Source: Acephala macrosclerotiorum
Taxonomy: Eukaryota; Ascomycota; Leotiomycetes; Helotiales; Mollisiaceae
Direction: 5' to 3'
DNA: 64,000 nt
NCBI GenBank assembly: GCA_014904845.1
Contig: MU119404.1
Coordinates: 1,723 to 65,722, forward strand
Shown: positions 48,334-57,664 of the stretch, piece after piece
Layout: each line of letters opens with the position of its first letter
How positions within the stretch are numbered: position 1 is the first letter of the stretch
Made by a program: the position numbers and the translations under genes
Notes under the pieces: model-generated
What the model was told of the DNA's origin: nothing
The model's database searches: none
Seen by the model: only the letters and a program-made list of their open reading frames with translations

Positions 48334-49035
48334 ATGGAAGCCTACGAAGGCTACCCCCTCTCCTACCTCCCCTCCGAACTCCTCCTCCACATCCTCTCCT
48401 ACCTCGACATCCCCGAGCTCCTCACTCTCTCCCGAACCTCCCACCTGTTTCGTGTCCTCTCTCTCGACCCTCTCCTGCACGTCCTCCGTCTCCACCGCGC
48501 CTCATTTACCATCGAGCGATCCCTCCCTCTCCGTCCTTCCCTCGCAGAATTAATGGCACATCGCATCTACATTACGAGAACAACTCTCGCGGCGAGAAAT
48601 CTAGGCAGGAATTTGATTAAGATTAAGTTGAATAGACAGTTATTGAAGAGGCCTAGTGCAGACGAGTTGGTTGAGTTGGGGGTTTTACCGGCAGAGTGTT
48701 TTAAGAGGGGGAAAGGAGGGGGGATGTTAGCGCCGGGGCTAGTGGAGACGAAGAGGAGGGTTGAGAAGGAGAGGGTTAAAGATTTGTTGAGGGGTTGGGT
48801 GGAGGAGTGGAGAAGGAGGGGGGATGAGAGTCTGCGTGGGAGAGAGGAACAAAGGCCGGATGTTAGAAGGATGGCGAAGAGATTTGCGAGGGAGAGTACT
48901 GGCAGTGCTGGCAGAAGTGGAGGTCCTGTCTGGGGCAGGAGAGCTGATACCAAGGAGGCACCAACTAGGGCGAAGGTCCTTGGGTTGAGGAGATTTTGGG
49001 AGAAGGTTGGGAGGGAAGGGAGTGCTACTGTGTGA
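48334..49035 (+). CDS. F-box protein with an RPEL-like motif
   Basis: A 233-residue single-exon protein. Residues about 6-50 (LSYLPSELLLHILSYLDIPELLTLSRTS) form an F-box, the Skp1-binding motif of SCF ubiquitin ligases. LLKRPSADELVELGVLP near residue 105 fits an RPEL repeat (RPxxxEL), which in animals binds actin. The C-terminal half is very basic (KRRVEKERVKDLLRGWVEEWRRR, then RRMAKRFARES). The combination of F-box and RPEL is unusual but I believe it occurs in other filamentous fungi. Inferred role: substrate adaptor for protein turnover, perhaps actin-responsive. It starts at the ATG after GTCGAA. Intact. Confidence 0.8.
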   Translation: MEAYEGYPLSYLPSELLLHILSYLDIPELLTLSRTSHLFRVLSLDPLLHVLRLHRASFTIERSLPLRPSLAELMAHRIYITRTTLAARNLGRNLIKIKLNRQLLKRPSADELVELGVLPAECFKRGKGGGMLAPGLVETKRRVEKERVKDLLRGWVEEWRRRGDESLRGREEQRPDVRRMAKRFARESTGSAGRSGGPVWGRRADTKEAPTRAKVLGLRRFWEKVGREGSATV

Positions 49036-49976
49036 TGACAAGTCAGGACGATATCATACAATGAACGACGGGAGGAATTTCAGGATGGAGTTTACGACAT
49101 GTTGGTATTATGGTCTGGGTATGTTTTTATGAGAAGACTGTTACTCATGTTGAGTCTAGGTTGGGTTCTAGGGATTTTCTCTCTACTGCATGAGGTTTAC
49201 TTGGTTACAGGACTCTGTTAAATCAATGTTCGCATGTTGTGCGCTTCATATGCTCTCGGGCACCATTTTCCCCTTCCTCTGTTGCCCCTTGGCGGAAGCG
49301 ATCGTTTCCACCCCGCCCCCTGGCTAGCGCCTACTCCTCTTTGTTTTCGCTTTTCAGTACTCGAGTTGTCTCGCTACAAGTAATTTGGGCATTGTCCTTT
49401 GCATCATCACTCATTCGCGTGGCGCATTCCTCAAAGTCCTTGATGCAGCAGATCAGCCAAAGCTTTTATATCGAGCCACCGGAGCTGGAAAATTTGACCA
49501 ACACCACCGGAGGCGCATTCCGCATTCCGTCAATTTCCAAAGCACAACAACAGACGTTCGAATGGGTCTTTTGTTGTACATTACATCTTCACCACTTAGG
49601 GCCCAAAGCAGAAGGCGGGGGCATCCATTTCCGGCAAGCGCGATGTCACGTGTAATATCTGGACCCGACAGTTTGGGTCCATCTACATGTCGTGCGCGAG
49701 GCTGAGGTTGGTTGCTGAAATCAAACTTCTAATGGTCATGGCTCTTCGCATATTCCTGTCACGGAAGTGCTCTCGAGGCCTGACTACACAATTGAATTAG
49801 CTTCATTGATGCATGATGCATCAACCATCTACAGTAGGTCCCATTCACACCTCTGTATGCGCGTCACCACTTCGCCGGACTGTGATCAGGCCAGCGCACA
49901 AAATCGAATTATATCCATTTCTTCTCATCAACACGATTAAAAAAAAAATTATCCTTCAATTCTCTTATCTTAAAGC
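49036..49976. other. Intergenic, nothing recognised
   Basis: A poly-A/T run just before 49950 may be promoter sequence of the next gene. No coding signal was seen. Confidence 0.4.
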
Positions 49977-50816
49977 ATGAATCCACCTCTAAACTCGTTT
50001 CCAGCTTCGGTCGCGAAGCCGACGCAATTTTCACATCTCCCACAGGAAATAAGAGATCTTATTTGGAAAAATGCCCTCGACTCCATTGGATCTCGGATTA
50101 TCGCATTGCAAGAATCTTTGTGGTGGAACAGAACAAATAGAATACCAGCGCTACTGCATGCATGTCGCGATTCCCGAACCGTGGCGCTCAAACGATATCA
50201 ATTAATCACCACCGAAAAGCGACCCGAAGACCAAGATCCAGATTCCAATCGAGTTAATCAGCGGATGAGACTGAACCTCAACTGTTTTGTGGACTACGAA
50301 ACGGACATCTTCATGATCTGCAGCCAGCGCGTATCCCACTGCAAACCGGACATCAGCATTCCTCGGCCCACCATTCTACACCTTCTCGAACCAGCTCGGA
50401 GGCTCCTGACCCTCACTTCTCTCTTTTCCGGATTTTGTCCTCATCGAAACCGCTCATGCGAATACACAAATTTCTGCTCCAAGATGCACGCATATACCGA
50501 AGCTGGAATCACCAAAGAACTATTCGTTCTCCAGGTTCGCGTAGATTCTATAAGAACCGACATTTCGGAATTCATTTTCCAAGAAGATTTTGCGGAGACC
50601 ATGGAGCAGCATGGGATGGGATGGATGATGAAATGTCAGGGTAGGAACGTGGAGGACTGGCATCAGGGGGGTGTCAAGTGCTGCGATGATTGCAAGCAAG
50701 AGTTCAGCGATCGATATCCTGCTATTCAGGTCCTTGACTTCGAAGCACATCAGAGATCTAAGGCCAGCACAACCGAGGGACCTGAAAGCGCTGAGGATCC
50801 ATTTAAGAGGTTTTAA
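49977..50816 (+). CDS. 2EXR-domain protein (279 aa)
   Basis: A single exon from an ATG in the context AAAGCATGAA. Residues 18-35 (FSHLPQEIRDLIWKNALD) are the 2EXR signature (LPxEIRxxIW). The domain continues with SRIIALQES and the hallmark IPALLHACRDSRTVALKRYQLI. A second conserved core (CFVDYETDIFMICS) follows the loop. Several cysteines occur in the last third (CPHRNRSCEYTNFC, KCCDDCKQEF) and could form a zinc site. 2EXR proteins are abundant in filamentous ascomycetes and have no established biochemical function. This copy looks intact. Two broken relatives lie at 53446-54079 and 61130-62190. Confidence 0.8.
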   Translation: MNPPLNSFPASVAKPTQFSHLPQEIRDLIWKNALDSIGSRIIALQESLWWNRTNRIPALLHACRDSRTVALKRYQLITTEKRPEDQDPDSNRVNQRMRLNLNCFVDYETDIFMICSQRVSHCKPDISIPRPTILHLLEPARRLLTLTSLFSGFCPHRNRSCEYTNFCSKMHAYTEAGITKELFVLQVRVDSIRTDISEFIFQEDFAETMEQHGMGWMMKCQGRNVEDWHQGGVKCCDDCKQEFSDRYPAIQVLDFEAHQRSKASTTEGPESAEDPFKRF

Positions 50817-51406
50817 TAATAGGACTTTAGCAGCGCTTTCAATCTCTCAGCCATGACAGGACAATCGAGGAGCCTATACCCGCCAGAGATACCACATGCA
50901 GTAAATAGTTCGACGTTGGTTGCTGGCCGTCTTTCCTGAAGGATATAAGCTAAGAATGCCCAAGAAGGGCTGGGAGATTGAAAAAGCTGGACATTGATCT
51001 TGGCGAGGAGTAGTTTTGTAGAATGACTATTTTTTCCGGATTGTGGAGTCTGCTATATTATAGTACTGTTAGTTTTGCAACTTCCGGGTATGTCGATGTT
51101 GATAGAGCTGCCTGGTTGTACCATTGCGCATTTCACAGGGTCGAGCTCTCAGCAGTCTTCCTTTGCGTAGTCACGTGGCTGGCGTCAAGTGTGCCCCGAG
51201 GTCTTCACTCTTTGTTCTGTTGCGATTTGCACTAGTAAAAGTGTACCAAAGAAAAGATTGTGCTCTGTTGCAATTCCTTGAGACCTTGGATGACTTTCGT
51301 AGGTCTTTGATACACATTAGCATTCGTCCCTTCCCTCTGTGCATAGTCATGGCTTCACATGTGATCTATACTGGGCTGGATCTTGACTTCATTTATCAGC
51401 ACAGCC
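50817..51406. other. Intergenic, nothing recognised
   Basis: This is the 3' flank of the 2EXR gene up to the fold-back element. No coding signal was seen. Confidence 0.4.
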
Positions 51407-51618
51407 CCAGGGGGTGCATTAATTCGTGACCCATCAACTGAAGAACATCGAATATATCTCAATGACCACAATAATTGGAAACTCCTTTTGCGGGAGGAAA
51501 ATGATCTTTGAGGCGAGATAAATATTTTATCCTCTTCTCAAGTGGTCGCGAAGCCGGGGTTGTGCAATATTTTGAGGGTGCAAACTTTGGTTGGGTCACG
51601 AATTAGTACACCCCCTGG
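51407..51618. mobile_element. 212-bp fold-back element with 27-bp inverted repeats
   Basis: The ends begin CCAGGGGGTGCATTAATTCG (51407-51433) and its near complement (51592-51618). Two of 27 bases differ by eye, clustered at GCAT versus GTAC. The 158-bp interior is non-coding. No convincing target duplication was seen. It is probably a very small MITE or the ends of a deleted DNA transposon. Confidence 0.7.
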
Positions 51619-51639
51619 TGCAGTTTGAAAAGTCTCGGC

Positions 51640-51800
51640 AAAGTCTTGGCCAATTCTTGGCAGAATCTTGGCACTCTTTCTATTTGTTAGTGCCTTATTC
51701 TATGCCTTAGGTTTTATTAAGCTGCCGCAATAGCGTGCAAAGCGTGCAACGCAGCCTGCTATTGCGGCCAGAGCCTCCACGATTAAAGGCAATGCATAAG
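51640..51800. repeat. TCTTGGC mini-repeat and a stem-loop
   Basis: TCTTGGC occurs three times between 51645 and 51672, about 12 nt apart. At 51724-51773 the words CCGCAATAGC and GCTATTGCGG form a perfect 10-bp stem around a loop of about 30 nt. The stem is bracketed by TGCCTTA- and TAAGGCA-type words. The function is unknown; it may be part of a decayed element. Confidence 0.55.
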
Positions 51801-51839
51801 GCAAGGCCAAATTACATATTTTAAATATTTTTTAATATT

Positions 51840-52090
51840 CGAGTAAATACTCGAATATCAAAGCACGTGACCCGGAAAAGGCTATTCCGGTCCCGAAGGC
51901 CCAATTAAGTTCAGTTAAATTTCAAACTGTTTTTCGGCTTTTTAATTTATTTTTCGATTACTATTTTTAAGCCCGAATCTCGACTCGGGATTAATTTAAT
52001 TATTTGAAAAATAGAAATAAAAATAAAAATTCATATTTACCTTTTTTAATTCGAGTTTTAAATTTTTTTTATTAAAAATGAGAAAGAACT
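51840..52090. repeat. Short AT-rich, RIP-like patch
   Basis: The AT-rich sequence resembles the block at 1-2900 but is milder, and it abuts a protein-like fragment that it appears to cut off. Confidence 0.6.
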
Positions 52091-52320
52091 TGGCGGCTAA
52101 ATTATCAAAAGCTGCGAGCTGCACCTTCATAGAGCTGTCAAACTTCACACACAGTGTAGCTTTTAATCCCATTCCCACTGAGCCGAGGAGCATTCCCTGA
52201 CCCATACTCAAATCGTGATAAATTGGAACTCTCCCGACTCTGTCAAAGTTGAGATGCTCAGCAGGAACTTGACTGATATCCCTCATCATATACGCCTTCT
52301 CCTTCAAGCTCTTGCTCGCG
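52091..52320 (-). pseudogene. Unrecognised protein fragment
   Basis: About 75 codons on the minus strand read as ordinary protein (SLKEKAYMMRDISQVPAEHL, RVPIYHDLSMGQGM, ATLCVKFDSSMKVQLAAFDN). They then run into Phe/Lys/Asn-rich noise at the AT-rich patch. I do not recognise the family. The sudden loss of protein character at 52090 suggests a gene truncated by an insertion that was later mutated. Confidence 0.4.
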
Positions 52321-53445
52321 TAGTCCTAGAGAAAGTTTGCATGCTTTTGTTTAAATCAAAGGTTCCGAGGCCGTGACTTGAGGACCCGAGTTTGAGTCCG
52401 GCGGCGAGTTGCTGTTGGATGATATGATGAAAGATTGAGCTTGCCTAAAGTTGATTGATATGTAGGTAATAAAAAGCGTTATTAAGTAATAATGGAAGTT
52501 TGAAATGAGTTGTAATGATGGTAAAACGAGTCAAGAAGCAAGACTTACCAGAAGTTTGCGCGAAAAGTAATACCGAAAGGGACGAAGGAAAGGAGCGAGT
52601 AAAATTTGCTAAGCTTTAACGCCTTTATATCCCATTCTTGCAAGTTTATATACTGAAAGAGGTTCTTTGCAGATTTGGGGGGGGGGAGCATAGAATAATA
52701 AAGATAGTCGAGTTCTTATGCCCCAACCCGTTTATTCTATAAAAAGCACGTTATACTATTTTAAAAAGTTTTACAATAGTGCCCTTGAACATGGCATTTA
52801 CAAAGCTTTAATGCCCTTTGTTTCACAAGCGGAGAAACTGACATTAAATCAAAGTTTGGGTTGTATGAGTATACAATGGGACGTCATTTGCCTCCTTAAA
52901 CTCTAAGCGTCATAGTTCAATCAACCTTATTTTACTCAAATACTCGTAATTGCCTTCGAAATCTGCTGCAGTAATGGCACGTTCGATCAGAAAATCAAAG
53001 CAACGAATGCAACCATTGGAGAAAGTCGAAGCAGTTCCAGAAAAGTGGGAAGCTACATTTTTAGTCTTCTACTTTTCGTAGGCTTCGCTCAAGTCGATAC
53101 AGTGTAGGGACTTGAGAAATGAAAAATACTTGTCAGGTCAAATGAGCTAGGTGGAAAGATCTACCGAAAAGATAAAAACGAAGAAGAATTCTGCGTACCC
53201 AGACTTTGTAAAGCTTGGGCTCTAAAGGCTGAGCGGTTAGTCCTCCCGTCCAAGCCTGCACTTAGCCCTACCATACTACGATAGCGGCACAATGAATGCA
53301 TCGTATTTTTCAATTTTCGCCTCTTGCTGTTCTTTTTTGAAGATCGTCACTCCTGTCCAGAACGACATCGATACTCCCTGGTGCTCGCAGCAAAACCCTC
53401 GCAATTTTCAAACGCACAAATAGCAGGATATAACAGTTCTACACT
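52321..53445. other. Intergenic with a poly-G run
   Basis: A run of about nine G lies near 52678-52687. Small frames are not protein-like. Nothing else was recognised. Confidence 0.4.
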
Positions 53446-54079
53446 ATGAGGCACGAATCAAGCAAGATCTCTGAAAGCGATCCATTGCAACTTTCCAAAA
53501 GTTCTTAGAGCTTCCAGTGGAAGTGAGGTTGCTTATTTGGAATGTCGCCGTTCACGCGATTGATCCTCGGGTCGTTGGCTTTAAACGACCCTCGGCATTT
53601 AACAAAATACCCGCCCTACTTCATGCTTGTTGCGAATCTCGGACTGCTTTATCGATTACAAAAAGGATATCATCAATATCGCAACGAGAAGATCGATATC
53701 AATCCTGAGCGACCTAGAAGCAATGTATCCACCAGGATATACCAAGTACTTCAAGCGTGCGGAGAGGGCTGTAATTTCTACCCGAAAGACACCTTATTTT
53801 CGAGGGCCGATTCCAGAATGGACGTTCGCGCTGGAATTGCATCTTCCCCAGCTATGCCCCAACCTCAGCCAGGTTTTCATAGTCGCTGGTGTTGGTTGGA
53901 ATGACAAAAAGCGAATGACGAAGCTTGGAAATCGTAACAACTTCGTGGAAGTAATGAACCAGTATGGAAATGGTTGGTTCAAGAAATGTAATAATAGCCT
54001 TTGGCATTATGAAAAAACGAGATGCTCGAATGCCCGCTGTAGGTTTGGGAAGTTGAGAATCCAGGTGTTTGACTTTTAG
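53446..54079 (+). pseudogene. 2EXR-domain paralogue, frameshifted and internally deleted
   Basis: It opens MRHESSKISESDPLQL, then hits a stop in that frame. The conserved signature continues one frame over as FQKFLELPVEVRLLIWNVAV, then IPALLHACCESRTAL. The text next jumps to DCFIDYKKDIINIATRRSIS in another frame. Compared with the intact copy at 49977, about 40 codons between the HACxxSRT and FVDY motifs are missing. The C-terminal part (FIVAGVGWNDKKRMTKLG ... FGKLRIQVFDF) is open to 54079. I infer a dead member of the local 2EXR family. Confidence 0.7.
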
Positions 54080-55425
54080 CAATATGTCAGGAACGAAACT
54101 AGGAGTCGGAAATAGAATTAGATGAGTAGTGAGCGGCAGTTAGATTGCATCATTGCGAAACATGGGGCTTCTTTCTTAGTATCAAGCGCCCTTAAAGGCA
54201 TCGAACACGGCGCTCTAAATCTTCTTTATTTGCAAGGTGTCAGATGTGCCTGATCTACCTCTATCCCTACGCATTTGATCAGCAGGTGATCGATTTAGAA
54301 TTTCAAATAATGAAGGATTAAACTCCTGGTTTACACCACCGAGGAAAGATATTTAAAAGTTTAGACTAGAAGTTGAGGGGGATATTTGCATTGTGGTTTC
54401 GGGAACTCTGCCAACTTCAACATGAGTAAGCTTGCGTAGTAATTGGCGTCCATAGAGTCTACCCTCTCTCAAACTTTACCCCCGTTGAATCAATTATATT
54501 TATGTCCCTTCTCGGTGCGAGTATTTGCTTATTAGACGTGAGCCGACACTGTCAGTTCTGCGCTGGAAGATTGAAGGAGTTGAGACTGTCACTCTTGGCT
54601 GCAGTGGAGCTTCCAACTCTCGTGGGAACTAGATCCCGTTCGTTTCGCTAACCTTGCTTGTCGTCCTACCGAGTCGATTAATTTTGTGGCCCTATGATCG
54701 CATGACAGCCTGTCACTCAAGAGATTCACCTCCGCGTGTCGGTAAAAGCTTGAATGCCATCTAGGCTTCAGCCAGCACAATCAAGATCACCATCATGGAC
54801 AAAGGACTAGCCTATAGCGAAAAGCGGGCTGGACGTTAGCCTTCTGTACCGTGCTCCACCTGGGGTCCATTGTTAGCGCGAAGAACGTTGGGGCAACCAG
54901 TGCGGGGTGCGGGGTTGGTTTGTGCCATTGCTCGGTCCATTGTTAACGCGAACGTGGCACCGCCAGCGTGCGGAACGTTGGGGCGACTAGTGTGGGGTTG
55001 CCTCTACCTATAGTTCATGCGACCAGCTCGCTTGTCGAGGGCCAACGCACGTATTATTCGCATTCTGGAACGGATCGCGCTTCCGACCTTAATTGCTCTG
55101 GCTTGCGGCTCGGTTTCTAAGTGGAGGAATTACATTCTTGCGTACGGGTGTCACAGCCCAGGTCGTTTACTGGATTACGCTTTACTGTTTAGATCCCGAT
55201 AAGCTCCCAACACGAGCAGCAGATGGCTCTCAAGCGCACCAATCCAAGCTGACATGAATGAAGCGATTTCAATTTCCGTGGTTGGACCTGAGCAGTTGCT
55301 GCTGTAACCTGAGCTCTGTCCTAAGCCCCTGAGTATGCTGCTAAGTCAGCCGGAGCCTACTCAGGGGATTCTTTCCCGAGCCCCTAAGAATCGAGTATTG
55401 TGCCCACGTCATGCATTAACTCATC
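54080..55425. other. Intergenic, contains a two-copy tandem repeat
   Basis: Apart from the repeat at 54864-55008 nothing is recognised. Sequence is moderately GC-rich toward 55300. Confidence 0.4.
54864..55008. repeat. Two-copy, 70-bp tandem repeat
   Basis: GGTCCATTGTTAGCGCGAA at 54864 recurs as GGTCCATTGTTAACGCGAA at 54934. Each is followed downstream by a second shared block around AACGTTGGGGC. Divergence is moderate and lengths differ slightly between the copies. Confidence 0.65.
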
Positions 55426-56485
55426 TCATGGTCCTTCCCACACATACCCCTCATACTCCCAAAACGTTTCGAATCCCAGCCTCTCATAGAAGTCCCCCGT
55501 ATCACAACCCAATCAATAAACACCCTCTACACCCCTCTCCCTCATATTCTCCATCGCTTTCGCCAGTAACACCGACACAACACCTTTCCCTCTTGCACTC
55601 GCGTCAACGCTAACGGCAGCAATGAGTCCCGTCTTCTCTTTCGATGGAATTAGTGGCAAGAAAGCGAAGATATCGCTAATGATAGTGGTGTGAGAACACA
55701 TTAACGTCCATCCGATTTGCGCGTTGGTGTCAGGGTCGAAGGCCACCATTACTTCGTGGTGTTGATTGTAGGCTGCGAGAGTTTCGTAAGCTTCGACCCA
55801 GCTCTGGATGCAAATCACTATTCATGATTGGACATGGATCTACGAATGGACGAACGAAACCAGCTCGCTGCTCGGTCACGCATTCTTCGTCGGATCTTAC
55901 AATTCTGGCGACCATGGAGAGAATCTGAGATTCATCTTTGAGACTCGCTCGAGGATTTCAGGTGGCGCGACAGCGCCTCTCATGTCTTTGTGGAGATCTC
56001 GACTTGCTGGTCCTGTGGATTTGCGGAAGCCTGGATATCATCAGCACTTCTGATCAAAAGATCCGGTTGAGTGTTGTGATGTACCTGAGTACCTCTGTGA
56101 AGAAAGAAGTCTTTCGCCTCTTGTGGAAAGTCGATCGGCACCTGTGACCAGAATAGAGAAGTCTGAGATCCGATCTCCAACGACCTTAGTTCTCCTTCTC
56201 CATTAGTACGAGCGATGTTTCTCAACTCAGCCTGAGCGTTCTTTATAAAGGCAGTACCGAGTCCTTTGCCTCGGTACTCTGGCAAGACCCTATTTTGCTG
56301 CGCGGTCTATCCGTCAGAAAAGATAGACGGAAACCCTTCTCATGAATGTAATGTTGACTAAGAAGTTGATGGAGAAGTTTTTCCATACGCTGGCGTTCAA
56401 TCGGCCATTTTGGGAAAATTGTTTGCCACATTTGCCATATTTTCTCGAAGCCCTTCGTCCGAACTAGTGAGATCCCTGATGGCAT
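55426..56485 (-). pseudogene. Double-GNAT acetyltransferase, frameshifted
   Basis: Two N-acetyltransferase domains can be read on the minus strand. The first starts LVRTKGFEKIWQMWQTIFPK, and after a one-base shift near 56290 continues VLPEYRGKGLGTAFIKNA (the acetyl-CoA loop, R/QxxGxG/A type) and GSQTSLFWSQVPIDFPQE. The second reads HHEVMVAFDPDTNAQIGWTL, then VDASARGKGVVSVLLAKAME, a second acetyl-CoA loop. Two opposing one-base shifts near 55490-55510 break IDWVVIRG before FYERLGFETFWEYEGYVW, and the frame ends at 55426. The linker between domains is also shifted. GNATs move an acetyl group from acetyl-CoA to an amine. I infer a pseudogene with at least four small lesions. Confidence 0.75.
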
Positions 56486-57664
56486 GCTTGATAGTTGGCA
56501 TCTTGCATAGTTGTCGTGCGTAATGATTGTAGAGGTACCGCTGGAGGTTGAATGGCGTACTTGACTTTGAGACGTGTTCGGGTGGTCACGTGGGCCAGCA
56601 CTAGCTTAGCTTAGCATCCTACCTTAGTTTCTCTCTCTGGAGACCTTCTCTCTTCTGACGCACCAATACACACAGACTTTCCAGACTTGATCTATTACGC
56701 TGAGACCGTGATACATGCTGTGGTGTGGACTGTTATAAGACGCCTGACTCTGTCGCGAAGCTTTTAGGGACGCCCTGGGGGCACGACGGGAATACCGCCT
56801 TGGAGTGTCTTACTAAGAGAAGGCGGCGAGTAAGAGCTTCCTACGACAGTTCACATCTTCCTATTGATTTAATAAAAGCTTTTGAAGAGGAAGGAGATGG
56901 CTGCCCGGGAAGACGTTGCCAGGGAGGAGGGCAAGGCTGCGGTGCCAGGAAGGGCAGAGCTGGTGCTGCGGGTGCCGCCGAGGGCAGGGCTTTTGGAGGG
57001 AAGTAGGGCTAGGGCATTCTGCATGCTGGGTGGGAGTGTAAGATAGGAGGGAGCTTGAGAACGCAGAGGAGGGGAAATCAAGGGTGGACTTGTCATGTGA
57101 CTATGTAACTCTCCACATTTCAGACTCAAATGCATCGCCACTCTAAGGAAAGGCAGAGTAGCTACTTGTAGAATCAAATAGATTCTTCTTCTTAATATTA
57201 GTTTTGAGATACTTTCGTAGTGATGCTTTCATCTGTCAAATTCTTCCAACGCTAGAGCTATTATGGCTAGCTGGTTTTCTCCTCCAAGCTGAGTTTCTGC
57301 CTAAGAATTAAGACATATTGAAGGTGCCACTAGCTTGCTGACACCCACCAAATCGGCTGACCGACGGCCAATCCATCAGCGGCAAAAACCAATCATAGCT
57401 CAGTTGCGCATGAACGTCGAATTATCTAGACAGTCGCCATGACCTCCTACATTAGCTGGCCAACGATTGGCTAGTTTTGCACGCTCACAGCGATGCCCAA
57501 CGATGCCGCATTGCCGCGAAGCTGCCATTCAGCTGAGTCGATAGGAGCGCGGCCTGGATTTAACCTTCACTCCCATATCAACATTTTCGCATGCATGCCG
57601 ACTCTGCGACAAATATTCACTGAGAACCCTTTTTTTTGAAATTCTCGAAAATCTGATCTGACTA
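56486..57664. other. Intergenic, nothing firm
   Basis: A plus-strand frame at 56725-57006 has a partly protein-like start (TPDSVAKLLGTPWGHDG) and a Gly/Arg-rich end. It may be a repeat remnant but is not called. Confidence 0.4.

Noticed and set aside
48567..49061. 164-codon minus-strand frame
   Set aside because: Antisense of the F-box/RPEL gene; Leu/Pro/Ser-rich mirror of a Glu/Arg/Lys-rich coding strand.
52360..52400. tRNA-like word GAGTTTGAGTCC
   Set aside because: No cloverleaf could be drawn around it; no tRNA was found in the window.
56725..57006. 93-codon plus-strand frame ending in a Gly/Arg-rich run
   Set aside because: May be a repeat remnant; too short and unsupported to call.
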